Below, piece by piece: positions 45,863 to 56,378 of a DNA stretch of 64,000 nucleotides. Position numbers and translations under genes: made by a program. The stretch covers positions 192,021,741 through 192,085,740 of the forward strand of contig CM041465.1 in the NCBI GenBank assembly GCA_023213395.1. Direction: 5' to 3'. Source of the stretch: Cycas panzhihuaensis (lineage: Eukaryota > Cycadophyta). The notes below the pieces were generated by a model that worked only from the letters and a program-made list of their open reading frames with translations, was not told the origin of the DNA and searched no databases. The first letter of the stretch is position 1, and each line of letters opens with the position of its first letter.

Positions 45863-46440
45863 AACCCAAAGAAGTTGAAAGGTTTTTTGTGTATGATTGG
45901 ATATTATCAGAAATTCATAAAAGGGTATGCTTAGATAGCCTATCCCTTGGAATCCTTGCTGAAAAAAATGATCAAATGGGAATGGACGATGCGACAGCAA
46001 CTATCTTTTGATACTTTGAAGAAAAAGATAATGGAAGCCCTTATGCTCAAGTTTCCAAATTGGAATAAGTCGTTCCATGTACATGTGGATGCATCACTAT
46101 ATGCCATCTGCTGTGTGTTGGCTTAGCCAACAAACAAGAAAATTAATCTCCCTATTATTTTTTCCAACAAGAAATTGTCATCTGCGGAACATAACTACAC
46201 AGTTATAGAACATGAAGGACTAGGCATGGTGTATGCCTTGCAGAAATTTCAACATTATTTATTGGTAAATCCTTTTTTGTTTTTTGTAGATCATCAGGCT
46301 TTACAATATTTAGTCAATAACCAATCTTGCAGGGAAGGGTTAGTCATTGGCTAATGCTATTCCAAGAATTTATGTTCAAGATTGTAGTCAAGAAAGGAGA
46401 AAAACATGTTATACCAAATCAGTTGTCTAGAATAAAAGAA
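45863..46440 (+). pseudogene. Gypsy D RT connection and RNase H
   Basis: After a short shifted stretch, RNase H at 46070: FHVHVDASLYAICCVLA-stop, FSNKKLSSAEHNYTVIEHEG (catalytic Glu region), LGMVYALQKFQHYLL and FFVDHQALQYLVN. Only one RNase H is seen; I find no second, archaeal-type RNase H as known from Tat elements. A small deletion near 46335. Confidence 0.88.
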
Positions 46441-47763
46441 TGAGAGTCAGGTGAAGGAGTGTTTGATGAGTTTCCAGATCATAAATTATTCTCATTTGAA
46501 GCCGTTCCAGATTGGTACAAGGGAGTTGTAGAGTATCTAGCAACAGGATAAACACCTCGAGGTTTGGAAAAGGCAGAAATGAGAAGTTTTATTAAAAAAA
46601 CCTTTCCATTCCAATTGATAGGTGGTATGTTATATAAGTTGGGACCTGATGAAGTTTTATGGAGATGTATATTCCAACATGAAGTAAAGCTAATCTTAAG
46701 GGAAGCCCATGAAGGGATAGCCTTATCCCATCATGGAGGAGAAGCCACAGCAAGAAAAATATTGACTGCAGGGTTGTGGTGGCCAATACTATTTGAAGAT
46801 GCTGAAAAGTAGGTAAGAACTTGTGATATCTATCAACGAGCAGGGAAGCCATCAAAGTAAAATTTTATGCCTCTTCATCCTATAATAGCCCAAGCTCCAT
46901 TTAAAAAATAGGGATTGGATTTTGTAGGACCAATTATTCCTCCAGCCAGAAGGACAAATGCGAGATATATATTGGTGGGCATAGATTTCTTGACTAAATG
47001 GACTGAGGCTAAACCAATGAAGAAATGTGATGCAAGAAGTATAGCCTATTTCTTATATGAAGTTATCATAATAAGATTCGGATGTCCCTTGGAAAATGTA
47101 TCAGATCAAGGAAGCACTTTTTTAAATCAGACGATCAAATACATGACCATGGAATTTTTGATTCAACATGGTAAATCTTTGCCATATTATCCTAGAGCAA
47201 ATGGTCAAGTAGAAAGTATAAATAAAATCCTGAAGATTGCCTTGATGAAGATTTACAATGCACAGCGAACTGATTGGGCAGAAAAATTGCATTCAGTTCT
47301 ATGGGTAGATCGAACGATGAAGAAACGATCATATAAACAGACCCCATTTCAGCTAGTTTACGGATTGGAAGCTATGGTTCCCTTAGAATTTCAAGCGAAA
47401 AGCTTAAGAGTGGCTCAACATCTCAAGGCAGACCAAGAAATGTCATATGATCAAAGACTAATTCAACTAATGAAGCCGGACGAGACTAGAGCATGAGCAT
47501 TGTGGGAGATAAAAGTGGAAAAGAAAAGGCGAAAGGCATGGCACGACCGCTACCTTAAAAGACTCGACTTCAAGGTAAATGATTTGGTATTATTATATGA
47601 TAGTAAATTCAAGTTTAAACAAGGTAAAATGGAAATACGATGGCTAGGTCCATATAGAATTGATTATATTCATAATAATGGAGCCGTTAAATTACAACAA
47701 TTAGATGGACAACCATTGACTAAATTAGTCAATGGCAGTAGGTTAAAATTATACAAAATGTAA
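46441..47763 (+). pseudogene. Gypsy D integrase with GPY/F C-terminal module
   Basis: Zinc-binding domain at 46690: EAHEGIALSHHGGEATARKI, GLWWPILFEDAEK-stop-VRTCDIYQR (HHCC, last Cys is Tyr). Core 46915-47496: GPIIPPARRTNARYILVGID with the first Asp, VSDQGSTFLN second Asp, YYPRANGQVESINKILK with Glu, all three catalytic residues present. The C-terminal module at 47500-47763 has VNDLVLLYDSKF, MEIRWLGPYRIDYIHNNGAV, a clear GPY/F motif. Only a TGA at 47494-47496 and early stops break it. Confidence 0.95.
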
Positions 47764-48059
47764 AAAAATAAAATAAAAAAAGTGAGAACATCATTGAACT
47801 AAGGAACAATCATCCTGACTGATGGACCGTATTAGCACGTAAGAAGGTGCGCTAGAATCGCCTTAATCAGGAATGATTAAGAAAAGTGCAGAAAGCGCAG
47901 ATGGGACGTACAACTATCTTCCATAACTGCCTAGTTATGATGAAGGGACATGCAGTACGGTACACGGAAAGAGAAGGATATGAAACAATTAGAATTGCAA
48001 AGTAACGGCGTGAAACGGCCCATGGAATTCAGAATTTATATGACAAGGGAGGAAGAATA

Positions 48060-49950
48060 ATGGCATTGTGTGGAAAGGAAACAGGGAAGGTACAAATAGA
48101 AGGAACGGACAGAATTAAAGCCGTAGAAACAAGAGATGGATCAAATTGAGAGACAGCAGTGAAGGTTGAAGAGACAGCAGCAAAGGTTGCAGAGATAGCA
48201 GTAACAGTCGCAGAGGTAGCAGTGACGATTATAGAAACAGTCGCATTACATAAAATTGAGCTCATAGAAATAATAGTAATGTTTGCAGTAGTGACAAAAG
48301 ATTCCAAAAGACCAGAATTGAGAAAGAATTCACAAGAATAGCATGTATAAGGAAAATACTACAGACATTAGTAATTAAAGAAAATGATGATTTTAGGATA
48401 CGGGTGGAATGGCGAACTATGAGAGAAGACGATGAAAGAATGAAGCTTATTATACAAGCAGAATTGCAGAAATTTATCATGGTCAAAATTTTGCCTAATG
48501 CAAAAAAGTTCTTATAGACAATGCTTCCATTATTAGCTAAATATCTGGAGATGATACAGATCTCAGAGGAGGTGATAACAGTGGTAATAGGACTTCCAAA
48601 AGAAGGTACAAAAATCTGCAGAGATACTTTGATATCTCGAGAAGAAGCAGCAAGAATTATTGGGGTAGGAAACAAAGATGCTTCTACTTCAGGTATAAGG
48701 ATAGCAGGGATACAAGCTCCAAAAAAATATTTTATAACACGTTTTATTTTTACCAAAATTGTGCTTACTCAGAAGAGCGTGTTTGTACCTAGTAATCTAA
48801 GAACAATGGTGAATCAGGTTGCCCAAGGAAGAGTTTTAAACTGGGCAAAGTTTGTAAAAGAAAAGATACAGATAAGTCTGCAGGTAATTCTAGATTCTAG
48901 TAAGACCATTCCCTTTTATTATGTAACTATCCTCCAAGGGTTGCTACTATTTCAGTGTCTAGAAATCAGCATGCTGAAGGGTAATAGGGAACAATTACCA
49001 TTGACTTGTTAGACAGATGACAGCGGAGAGGACTAGGAGAAAGAATAGGGACAGGTTCAATGCTGGATACAGAAATTGTATCAAATGCATCAAGTAATGC
49101 CAGGAATAGAGCAGCACATGACTCAGAAAGGAAAAGAAAAGGTGAACTAAGAGAAAGGAGCCAGCTCAGTAAGAGAAGGACTCAAGGTTCCAAAATCATA
49201 ACCAATGGAGGAGGAAGGAGGAGAAGAAAGAGTTGAGGAAACAATAATAATAGAAGATGAAGAATAAAGACAGAAAAGAAGAAGGTTGGCTTAAGAAAAA
49301 ATGAAGAAGGAAATAATAAAAAAGTTAAATAATCAGCCACCTAAAGTAGAGTTTAACGTAGACAAGGAAATTTTAGAAGAAGGATTAGACCCAATGGAGT
49401 GCGACACCCAGGATATAACAAATTGGAAGATAACATTTTTAGTAAAAGTAACTAGGCAGTTGGTTACAGACTGGAAAGCAGGGCAAAGCCACTAGAGGAA
49501 TCCCTGAAACAGATTAATCAAATTACAGAGAAGAAGTTGGAATCCTTAAAAAAGTTTATAATGGATTGGGTGGACAACATAAATGAGGTCAGACTGCAGG
49601 TAGAAGAACTCAAAAGAAGATTTAATAAATACATTCCAGCAGATATGCAGCCAGTTTATCATCGGCTGCGAGCATGGATCATAAAGGCGTATAAGAACAA
49701 AGACGGTGCAAAAATCTATGGAAAGAACGTAATGCATACAGAGATCATTTAGAGTTAACAGAAAGAGTTAATATTGAGCTCAATCAAGAAATTGATCAGC
49801 TACAATCAGGGGAAAAACTAACCTTAGCACTGTTGGATACTATGCAAGATGTGGCTATGCTATGTAAATATCTGAGACGAAATGGATTGAAAAATGCCTC
49901 CTCATATAGAAAAACCAGAGATGGAATATATACGAAGGGAAAGAATGAAA
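48060..49950 (+). pseudogene. Extra sense ORF downstream of gypsy D integrase, function unknown
   Basis: Begins near ATG 48060 (MALCGKETGKVQIEGTDRIK). It has 21-bp repeats coding a heptad pattern at 48150-48233, then from about 48343 one frame of about 385 codons interrupted only by stops at likely Gln/Trp codons: MREDDERMKLIIQAELQKF, GLPKEGTKICRDTLISREEA, then FVPSNLRTMVNQVAQGRVLN and WAKFVKEKI. After a shift near 49495 a coiled-coil-like stretch follows (QITEKKLESLKKFIMDWVDN, VRLQVEELKRRFNKYI), then LELTERVNIELNQEIDQLQS. No signal peptide or clear membrane helix. The position matches the env-like ORF of Athila elements, but I do not recognise an envelope. Confidence 0.7.
48150..48254 (+). 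repeat. 21-bp tandem repeat coding heptads
   Basis: Units start at 48150, 48171, 48192 and 48213, with a partial fifth at 48234. Each reads GAGRYAGCAG...GTYGMA and codes E-x-A-x-x-V-x (ETAVKVE, ETAAKVA, EIAVTVA, EVAVTII). Confidence 0.9.
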
Positions 49951-50019
49951 ATTAAGGAGGCTCAAAGATGAAATTAAGTAGAGTAATTAGAATTTTTTTA
50001 TGAACGAGTATGCTACTCA

Positions 50020-50042
50020 TTCAAAAGAGGCGACTGGGAACA
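50020..50042 (+). other. Polypurine tract of gypsy D
   Basis: CAAAAGAGGCGACTGGGAACA immediately before the 3' LTR; purine-rich with a few pyrimidine changes. Confidence 0.65.
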
Positions 50043-50638
50043 TGTATGCTAGTTAACAGCCACTTTTAGAGGAATGATTGTAACTATAGTGACTATTACT
50101 GATGGAGCTGTGACTATGACTGTATCTGCTACTACTACAGTTACTGCTAGTGTGATTACGACTGTGATTGTTACTGCTACTATGACTACATCCGTTGCTG
50201 TAACAACTGCAACTACTGCGACTGCCGGTGCCGTAGTCGTAACTATAACTATGGTTGTGATTGTAACGGTGAAGTGGTGACTGCAACTCGGATGGACCGT
50301 AGGTAATTCGGTCAGCGAGCAGACCATAGGTGGCACGGGCAGCGACGAATCAGTTAGGACAACAGTTTTTGAAACCGTTATGTAACTGTACATCTATCTC
50401 ACATAAAACTGAGAATCAAGACATGTAAGGGTGTGTGTGTATTTTCTTGACATCTGATTGGCCTGGACTAGATCCACATTAGGACAGCCAATTGTAATTC
50501 TTCTGGCATGTGTCTGGTTGTGAGAGGACCAGACGCAGTGCCTTTGTCATGAATAATAGTTCTTGATGTTCTCACCAATGTGCGTCTTTTTCTTTACAAA
50601 TTATTGCATGTTAAGACAGTTAGTAAAAGGCGCGCACA
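50043..50638 (+). repeat. 3' LTR of gypsy D
   Basis: 596 bases, TGTATGCTAGTTAACAG to GGCGCGCACA; then target duplication GTTTG. Aligned to the 5' LTR on both sides of the variable array. Confidence 0.95.
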
Positions 50639-50643
50639 GTTTG

Positions 50644-50919
50644 GTAAATAGGATTTACAGGTTGGTTGCTCATAATTAGTCATTGATGATTATATATGAC
50701 TATAAGTTGATTACTAATTATAGGTTAATTACTTATAAGAAATAAGCATGATGTTAATAGATTTATAGGTTATAAGTAATACAAGTTTATTTAGTTATTC
50801 AACTCGATATAGATATAGGTTTACAAATTCTAATATATAGGGAAAGACATAAAAACATTGAAGACCAAGGATGAAGACTTGAAGATTGCAAATTAAAGAT
50901 ATTAAATATTAGGGGGAAG
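50644..50919 (+). other. Internal region of element C, right part, with polypurine tract
   Basis: Non-coding; resumes element C after gypsy D (GTAAATAGGATTTACAGG) and ends in AGGGGGAAG (50911-50919). Confidence 0.6.
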
Positions 50920-51411
50920 TATTAGAATATATGGTAATATTACATATATAATATTTAATGTATTATTATAGACCCACACAAAATTTCACTCACCCAAAGT
51001 ATTGATATATGTGATATACAAGACTATTTATATATATATCCTATTAGATGATGAAATGGCTCAAGAGATATAATAAGGTATTCATGAGATGACATGTGTT
51101 ATAAATATGTATCTATATCACTTGAAAACTTGAGAAAGAAGATGTAATTCATTTGATATTATTTAGAGAAGCTCCCAACTCCAACCTTCTCCCATGGTTT
51201 TTCCACACTGGGTTTTTCACGTATAAAATTGTTACCTCTCTTGTGGTGCATACTTTGTGATGCTTATGCTTTATATTTCATGTTATTACTTTATATGTTA
51301 ATCTTACAATACATGATTTGTGTACATTCCTCATGATATTATATGATTAAAGCATTATACATAATGAGTACATTACAATATGGCATCAAAGTAAAATACT
51401 AAATTCTTATA
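50920..51411 (+). repeat. 3' LTR of element C
   Basis: TATTAGAATATATGGTAATATTAC, with TG mutated to TA. Certain alignment to the 5' LTR ends at 51380; TGGCATCAAAGT follows. The end at 51411 rests on the possible TGTTT duplication. Confidence 0.75.
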
Positions 51412-51479
51412 TGTTTTCCCCCCTTGGTATGATTGTCACTTGTTGATATTTATTACAAATCACAACATGCTAGTTACAA

Positions 51480-51668
51480 CCATTTTTGCCTATAAAATGT
51501 CAATTGTAATAGTTTAGTATACATATGGATAATACTTTAAGGTCTATGATGTTTAGGGAGGCATAACATAATGATACTTATAGGAGTGCTCAGATAGATA
51601 ATATCCTTCATTAGATCTTATAAATCCTCTCGATAATAACCAGAGTGAAGAATTTAAAGGAGGGGGTC
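51480..51668. repeat. Dispersed repeat H, copy 2, left part
   Basis: Aligns to 16385-16570. Ends GGAGGGGGTC, whose last five bases (51664-51668) are the target duplication of element I. Confidence 0.8.
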
Positions 51669-52190
51669 TGAAGGAAAAATAATGTAGCTCAAAGTGCTCT
51701 ATAATACCAAATATAGGAAAATAATAGAAGCCCAAGTAGCTCTGATACCAAATGAAGGAAATAAAATGGAGCTAGATTAAGCTATGATACCAAATGTTGG
51801 AAATAATATGCAAGGAGAATAGGGTAGAATATAAAGTAATCCTTAATACATCAATACATTATTGTAACATAAACACATAAAACTTCTATATTCAATCCAT
51901 TATGATAAGTGAGTATTACAAATTTTCTAAATGAGGTTGGTGTCTAAAGACACCAGGGTTTCAACACCCCTCAATATTTATAATTTTTGGGGAGGAGGGA
52001 AACTTCTCAACCCCTGAAATTTAAATTATAATAAAATAATATAAACTTAAAGTGAACTTAACTTAAATTAACATAAACTCACCTTAACTTGCCTACACAT
52101 ATTGAGCATCCACATGTGTAAATTGAAGATGATGAGGTGTGTTCCCCTGGTTAGAAGGTGGGAGTGGAGTGATGATAATTAACTCCAACA
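51669..52190 (-). repeat. 3' LTR of element I (left copy)
   Basis: In element sense it starts TGTTGGAGTTAAT (52190 leftwards) and ends CCTTCA (51669). It contains three primer-site-like copies (plus-strand AATACCAAAT or GATACCAAATG at 51703, 51744 and 51786) spaced 41 and 42 bases. Confidence 0.92.
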
Positions 52191-52206
52191 TTCTCCTCCT
52201 TAATGG
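52191..52206 (-). other. Polypurine tract of element I
   Basis: Complement CCATTAAGGAGGAGAA next to the 3' LTR start. Confidence 0.8.
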
Positions 52207-52469
52207 TCATCATAAACATTTGTATCTTCTCTTTGAACTTATAGAACTTGTATTTGAAAAAAAACTTTAAAATTCTGATCTTTATCAACTCTTCTCATCA
52301 TTATAGCCACATATGTCTCTTTACCATGGAATGATGTAAAAAAACTGTAAGTAAATAATGCTTGATTTGTACAAAAAAGAATAGCTGCAACTTTGAGTTT
52401 ATCAACTAGAGCATTAAAAAAACTTTAAACTATCATATCATTAGGTCTATTTTCTGTCATATCATAAGA

Positions 52470-52797
52470 TTCATACCTGACTCACATGCTCATCAAAAAT
52501 AATATCAAATACATTGAGGGTATCTCTCCCATAAGTAGAAATCAATACATTCCAAATGAATTTAGAAGTAGTTAATTCATAAACTATAGAAAAAGCATCA
52601 TCATTTATAGTGAAAAATAATAATCCTAACACTTCATTATCCTTTCTAAAATTTTCTTTAATACTAAGATCACATTTATATTGCAAATATTTCTATAGAT
52701 CATGTGTAATGAAATAATCTTGCATAGTCTTATGCCATAATGAAAAAATTTATCCATCGAATATAGAAAATTCTATCATTTTATCAAAAAACTTTAG
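52470..52797 (-). pseudogene. Element I gag domain (Copia UBN2 type)
   Basis: Minus-strand frame: EFSIFDG-stop-IFSLWHKTMQ (family LxGxNYxxWxxxM), DYFITHDL-stop-KYLQ, then the open part from 52686: CDLSIKENFRKDNEVLGLLF, TINDDAFSIVYELTTSKFIW, NVLISTYG, which is the UBN2 Gag core with TAKExWDxLxxxYxG. It stops about 260 bases before the 3' LTR, so the Gag is C-terminally truncated and no zinc knuckle is seen. Confidence 0.75.
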
Positions 52798-55700
52798 TAC
52801 ATAAAAGTATGCTTTTATCAAATCAAATAAAGTCAATAAATGACAAACTTATGTGATGTCAAATATATTTTTCAAAAGAAATGTAATGCACTAATAAATA
52901 TATATGATTTCAGATAAACTTTTTGAGAGAGATGTAATGCCCTTTAGAAAGTCAATCAACTAAGCACAATAAGGAAATGATCCTTTCAATAATGATAAAA
53001 ATAGCTTTTAAATAAGTATGCCTTTCGAATAAACTTTGAAATAAAATGAATATAAAAGCAAATTTGAATGTAATAAAGATCCTTTTAGCAATACAAATCT
53101 GAAATGTAACTTTGATGATAAAAAGAATAATCCTTAACCTTTGATTTTTTAAATGAATAAATATAAACTCTCAATATAATAAATCCTTAGCCTTGATGAT
53201 AATATATAATACTGAAACGGAAATATATATATGTATTCTCATTTTGAAATATAATGAATATAAAGAAACTTTTGAACAAAAAAGTATTATACTCCTTAAA
53301 AGAAAGGTTTAAAGGATAACCTCAAGTTGGGCAGCTTCAAAAGTATACTAAACAATATCAGAATAATATGAAACTTTACTAGTATGAAGATTAATAAAAT
53401 ATGTATCAAATAGAATTGATCGTTTTGAAAGTAGGTTCCTACAAGTCAAATTTTGATTATCCAAATGTATAGGCCTCTTTTTGAGGTAAAACAGGAGCAA
53501 GGAGCTTAAAAACTTATAAAAATGTTAATAAAAAATTATATAATTCTATAAAAATGATCAAATATATCTTAGAGAGCTGCTTAATATATTTTCAATTGAA
53601 ATTTTTGAGAAATACTATACACAAAATGTGTAATTATGGCAAGTTTGAGATAGTTAAGTACCTCTACTTTGATGCTTTTGAAAATTAGTAAAAATATATT
53701 AAAACGTATAAAAAACTATGTCAATTCGAAGAGGATTGAGTCAGCTTCCCAACAAAATTGGTGGGACTAAATTTTGATACAAAATAAAAAAGTTATAATA
53801 AAAATGGTAACTTGTACTTTTATGGTAAAAAGTTTTAAAAATGATAAAAAACACTAAAGTGCCACATTTGGTGATTAAAATAATGATCAAAATGAATTCT
53901 AAAAAATAAAATAAATAGTTGGTAATGAAGTTTATTGAATGTAGATCAATGTGGAATAGATCCGGGTAGAAAATAATCTCCCAATTGTAAAATATAATCA
54001 GTTGAAAAAGTGATTTTGTAAAAAGTTTAAAAAATGCTCAAAAAATAAATGTCTAACTTTAAATCAACTGAAACAGGGTCAAGTCAAGCCCAAATTGGTC
54101 ATATGATAGTTAAAATCAATCTACGGAAAGTTTCTGATGTAATGAAACTAGTTTCGTCAGAAATCGATAACCCAATGAAGAGTTATGGCAAAAATTTACC
54201 AATAACCCTATATAAAATTTAAAAAAAAAATTAAATAAAAGGAAAAAAGTGTTAAAACTTATGTTAGCCCCTTGCTAATAGTTATATGAAAATGTTTGGT
54301 GACCGGGGGCTGAGAGATAAGGGGGATTAAGCCTTTAAGGGGTCAGATTCGAAATATTATATAGTATGTTTTGATTTTTTAAACTTTATAAAAAATAAAA
54401 CATAGAGAAAAATGAAACGTAATGGCTGCGTGACTGCACGGTGAAACAGAGGCAAAAGATTGATGAAAAGATGAGTGAATCAATAGATTCAGAGGTAAAA
54501 TAAGATGGATTGATCTTTGTAGATCTTCGCATGCATCGAGGCTGAATGGAGTACAAAAATGATTAAAAAAATGCACACACACACACACATACATATATAT
54601 ATATGGAAAAAGGAACTGTGCCCGCACAAAGGAAATAGTGAGTAACAGAGATGAACAGAGCTTAGATCTGGCTGAGATTGACCTATAGAGAGGTGCCCAA
54701 CTAGGAAAATATAGATTTCATAAAATTTTTAAAAATATTTCAAAAAATTGTGAGAAAATGATGAAAAAACCTAATAAACTAGGGTTTTAATCATTTTCGA
54801 GGCAGGATCTCCCTGTACAGGCCACCAAATGAGACAAAATTTTATAGGTAGTAGAATGTCTTAGACGGCCAGGCACTAGTAAAATTTCATAGCGATATGT
54901 TGCTTCTACACTGATAATAAGCTTACAGATCAAGTGAAGACCAAAATAGAGTAGCAGTCAATCTAGACGATATATCTTGTTGTCTGATCAGCAAAAACTC
55001 AAATTGTCTCTTTCACTAGCTTGCTAACTCAGTAATGATCACAGCAAGTGGTTACTTGCTAGGGTTTTAAGTGGTATATCTATTACATAAGTTTTCCAAA
55101 CCATGGATCAAGTCGCCCAAAAATGGAAAACGTGAAAAATAAAAATAATATAAAAAATTTTAATCAAATAAACTTTATAATATGTAAAGCTTAAAATTTG
55201 ATATAAATAATCAAACTAATGTGTTGTAGCTACCCAAAATCTAAAGAAAATAGTGAAATAGACAATAAATATTGTAATATAACTTCTCCAAAAGGGTTGT
55301 TAGGTTGAATATACACTAGAAACCTGTAGATCTCAAAGAGAACTTGCAAATATGGCTAAATATATGATTGAAAATATAAATCTGAAATAAAATGTAGCAA
55401 ATTTGAACCAAATGTTATAGATCTAAAATAAATATACTAAAAAAATGGTCAAATAATTGCTGAAACAAGCAGATCTGAAAAAATAAATTAATAAATATTG
55501 CAGATCTAAAAAAAAACTTGAATAAATATTATAGATCTAAAAAAATATGTAGCAGATCTGAAGAAAAATATGCCATATCTGAGAAAAAACTTAAATAAAT
55601 AGAGCTTGTTACTGATCTCCTTCACAAATTTGAAGAAATCTAAAATATCTTTGTTATTTCACTAATATAACTTAAGAATATACAAATCTTAATAAATTAA

Positions 55701-55835
55701 TATAAGAAACTTGCTAAAAAAAAATTGTAGAAGATAAATATAACCAGTATTTATTGTTGTGAGCAAATATGCCTCAAAATGCCAATAAACTTTCTTTCTT
55801 TGTTTGCAAAAACTTTAGCATGCTAGTAATCGTTT
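52798..55835 (-). other. Long leader of element I
   Basis: About 3 kb, strongly AT-rich, no coding similarity. It contains a short (CA)n(TA)n tract at 54577-54603 and recurrent AGATCTGAA/AGATCTAAA motifs at 55380-55570 (at least seven, spaced about 25-40 bases). Confidence 0.6.
54577..54603. repeat. (CA)n(TA)n microsatellite
   Basis: Alternating purine-pyrimidine tract, CA units followed by TA units. Confidence 0.85.
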
Positions 55836-55847
55836 GCTCTAATACCA
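55836..55847 (-). other. Primer binding site of element I
   Basis: On the minus strand TGGTATTAGAGC, one base from the initiator tRNA-Met complement, two bases inside the 5' LTR border. Confidence 0.85.
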
Positions 55848-55849
55848 AA

Positions 55850-56373
55850 TAGAGGAAAAATAATGTAGCTCCAAGTACTCTGATACCAAATGTAAGAAAA
55901 CAACGGAGCCCCAAGTAGCTTTGATACCAAATGAAGGAAATAAAATGGAGTTAAAATAAGCTCTGATACCAAATGTTAGAAATAATATGTAAGAAAAACA
56001 TGGCAGAACATAAAGTAATCTTCAATACATCAATATATTATTATAACATAAACACATGAAACTTCTATATTCAATCCATTGTAATAAGCGAGCATTACAA
56101 ATTTTCCAAATGAGGGTGGTGTCTAAAGACATCAAGGTTGCACACCTCTCAATATTTATAATTTTGGGGGAGGAAGGAAACTCCTCAACCCCTAAAATTT
56201 AAATTATAATAAAATAATATAAACTTAACTTAAAGTGAACTTAACTCAAATTAACATAAACTCACCTTAACTTACCTACACATGTTGAGCACCTACATGC
56301 GTAAATTGAAGATGATGAGGTGTGGTTCCTTAGTTGGAAGGTGGGAATGGAGTGATGACAATTAACTCCAACA
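55850..56373 (-). repeat. 5' LTR of element I (right copy)
   Basis: Aligned to the left copy. In its last 125 bases (element sense) three further GATACCAAATG copies (plus-strand 55882, 55923, 55965) stand at 41-42-base spacing with the authentic primer site (55841). Confidence 0.92.
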
Positions 56374-56378
56374 GGGTC

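Larger units (their letters stand above)
40793..50638 (+). mobile_element. Gypsy retrotransposon D, full length, nested in C, with extra 3' ORF
   Basis: 9846 bases with LTRs 40793-41463 and 50043-50638 (TG...CA) and perfect target duplication GTTTG (40788-40792, 50639-50643). Order: primer site, gag with zinc knuckles, protease, RT, RNase H, integrase, then about 2.2 kb containing a long extra sense ORF, purine tract, LTR. The RT and protease style, the non-Met primer site and the ORF after integrase fit the Tat/Athila side of plant gypsy rather than chromoviruses; that placement is inference. Several in-frame stops; not functional as it stands. Confidence 0.95.
37782..51411 (+). mobile_element. 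LTR element C, split by gypsy D
   Basis: Two similar LTR segments (37782-38261 and 50920-51380) in the same orientation, a purine tract AGGGGGAAG right before the second, and primer-site-like sequence (TAATATTAGAACC) right after the first. TGTTT is found before the 5' LTR (37777-37781) and at 51412-51416; if it is the target duplication, the 3' LTR runs to 51411 and again contains a primer-site copy (TGGCATCAAAG). Without gypsy D the internal part is about 2.7 kb and shows no pol domain. Confidence 0.65.
51669..56373 (-). mobile_element. Non-autonomous LTR element I with gag only (TR-GAG-like)
   Basis: LTRs 51669-52190 (522 bases, 3' LTR in element sense) and 55850-56373 (524 bases, 5' LTR); perfect target duplication GGGTC at 51664-51668 and 56374-56378. 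On the minus strand: primer site at 55847-55836, about 3 kb of non-coding leader, a Copia-type Gag domain at 52797-52470, then a purine tract (complement of TTCTCCTCCTTAATGG) and the 3' LTR. No protease, integrase or RT. It would depend on proteins from an autonomous partner. Confidence 0.9.

Noticed and set aside
44945-47763. Integrated plant pararetrovirus, because of the RT and RNase H
   Set aside because: Flanking LTRs, target duplication, integrase with DDE and GPY/F modules show an LTR retrotransposon; no movement or coat protein seen.
48060-49950. Envelope gene in gypsy D
   Set aside because: Position fits, but I see no signal peptide, no clear membrane helix and no recognisable envelope motif; kept as unknown ORF.
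54379-54627. 82-codon minus-strand ORF with a hydrophobic start
   Set aside because: It runs through a (CA)n(TA)n microsatellite in the leader of element I and has no similarity.
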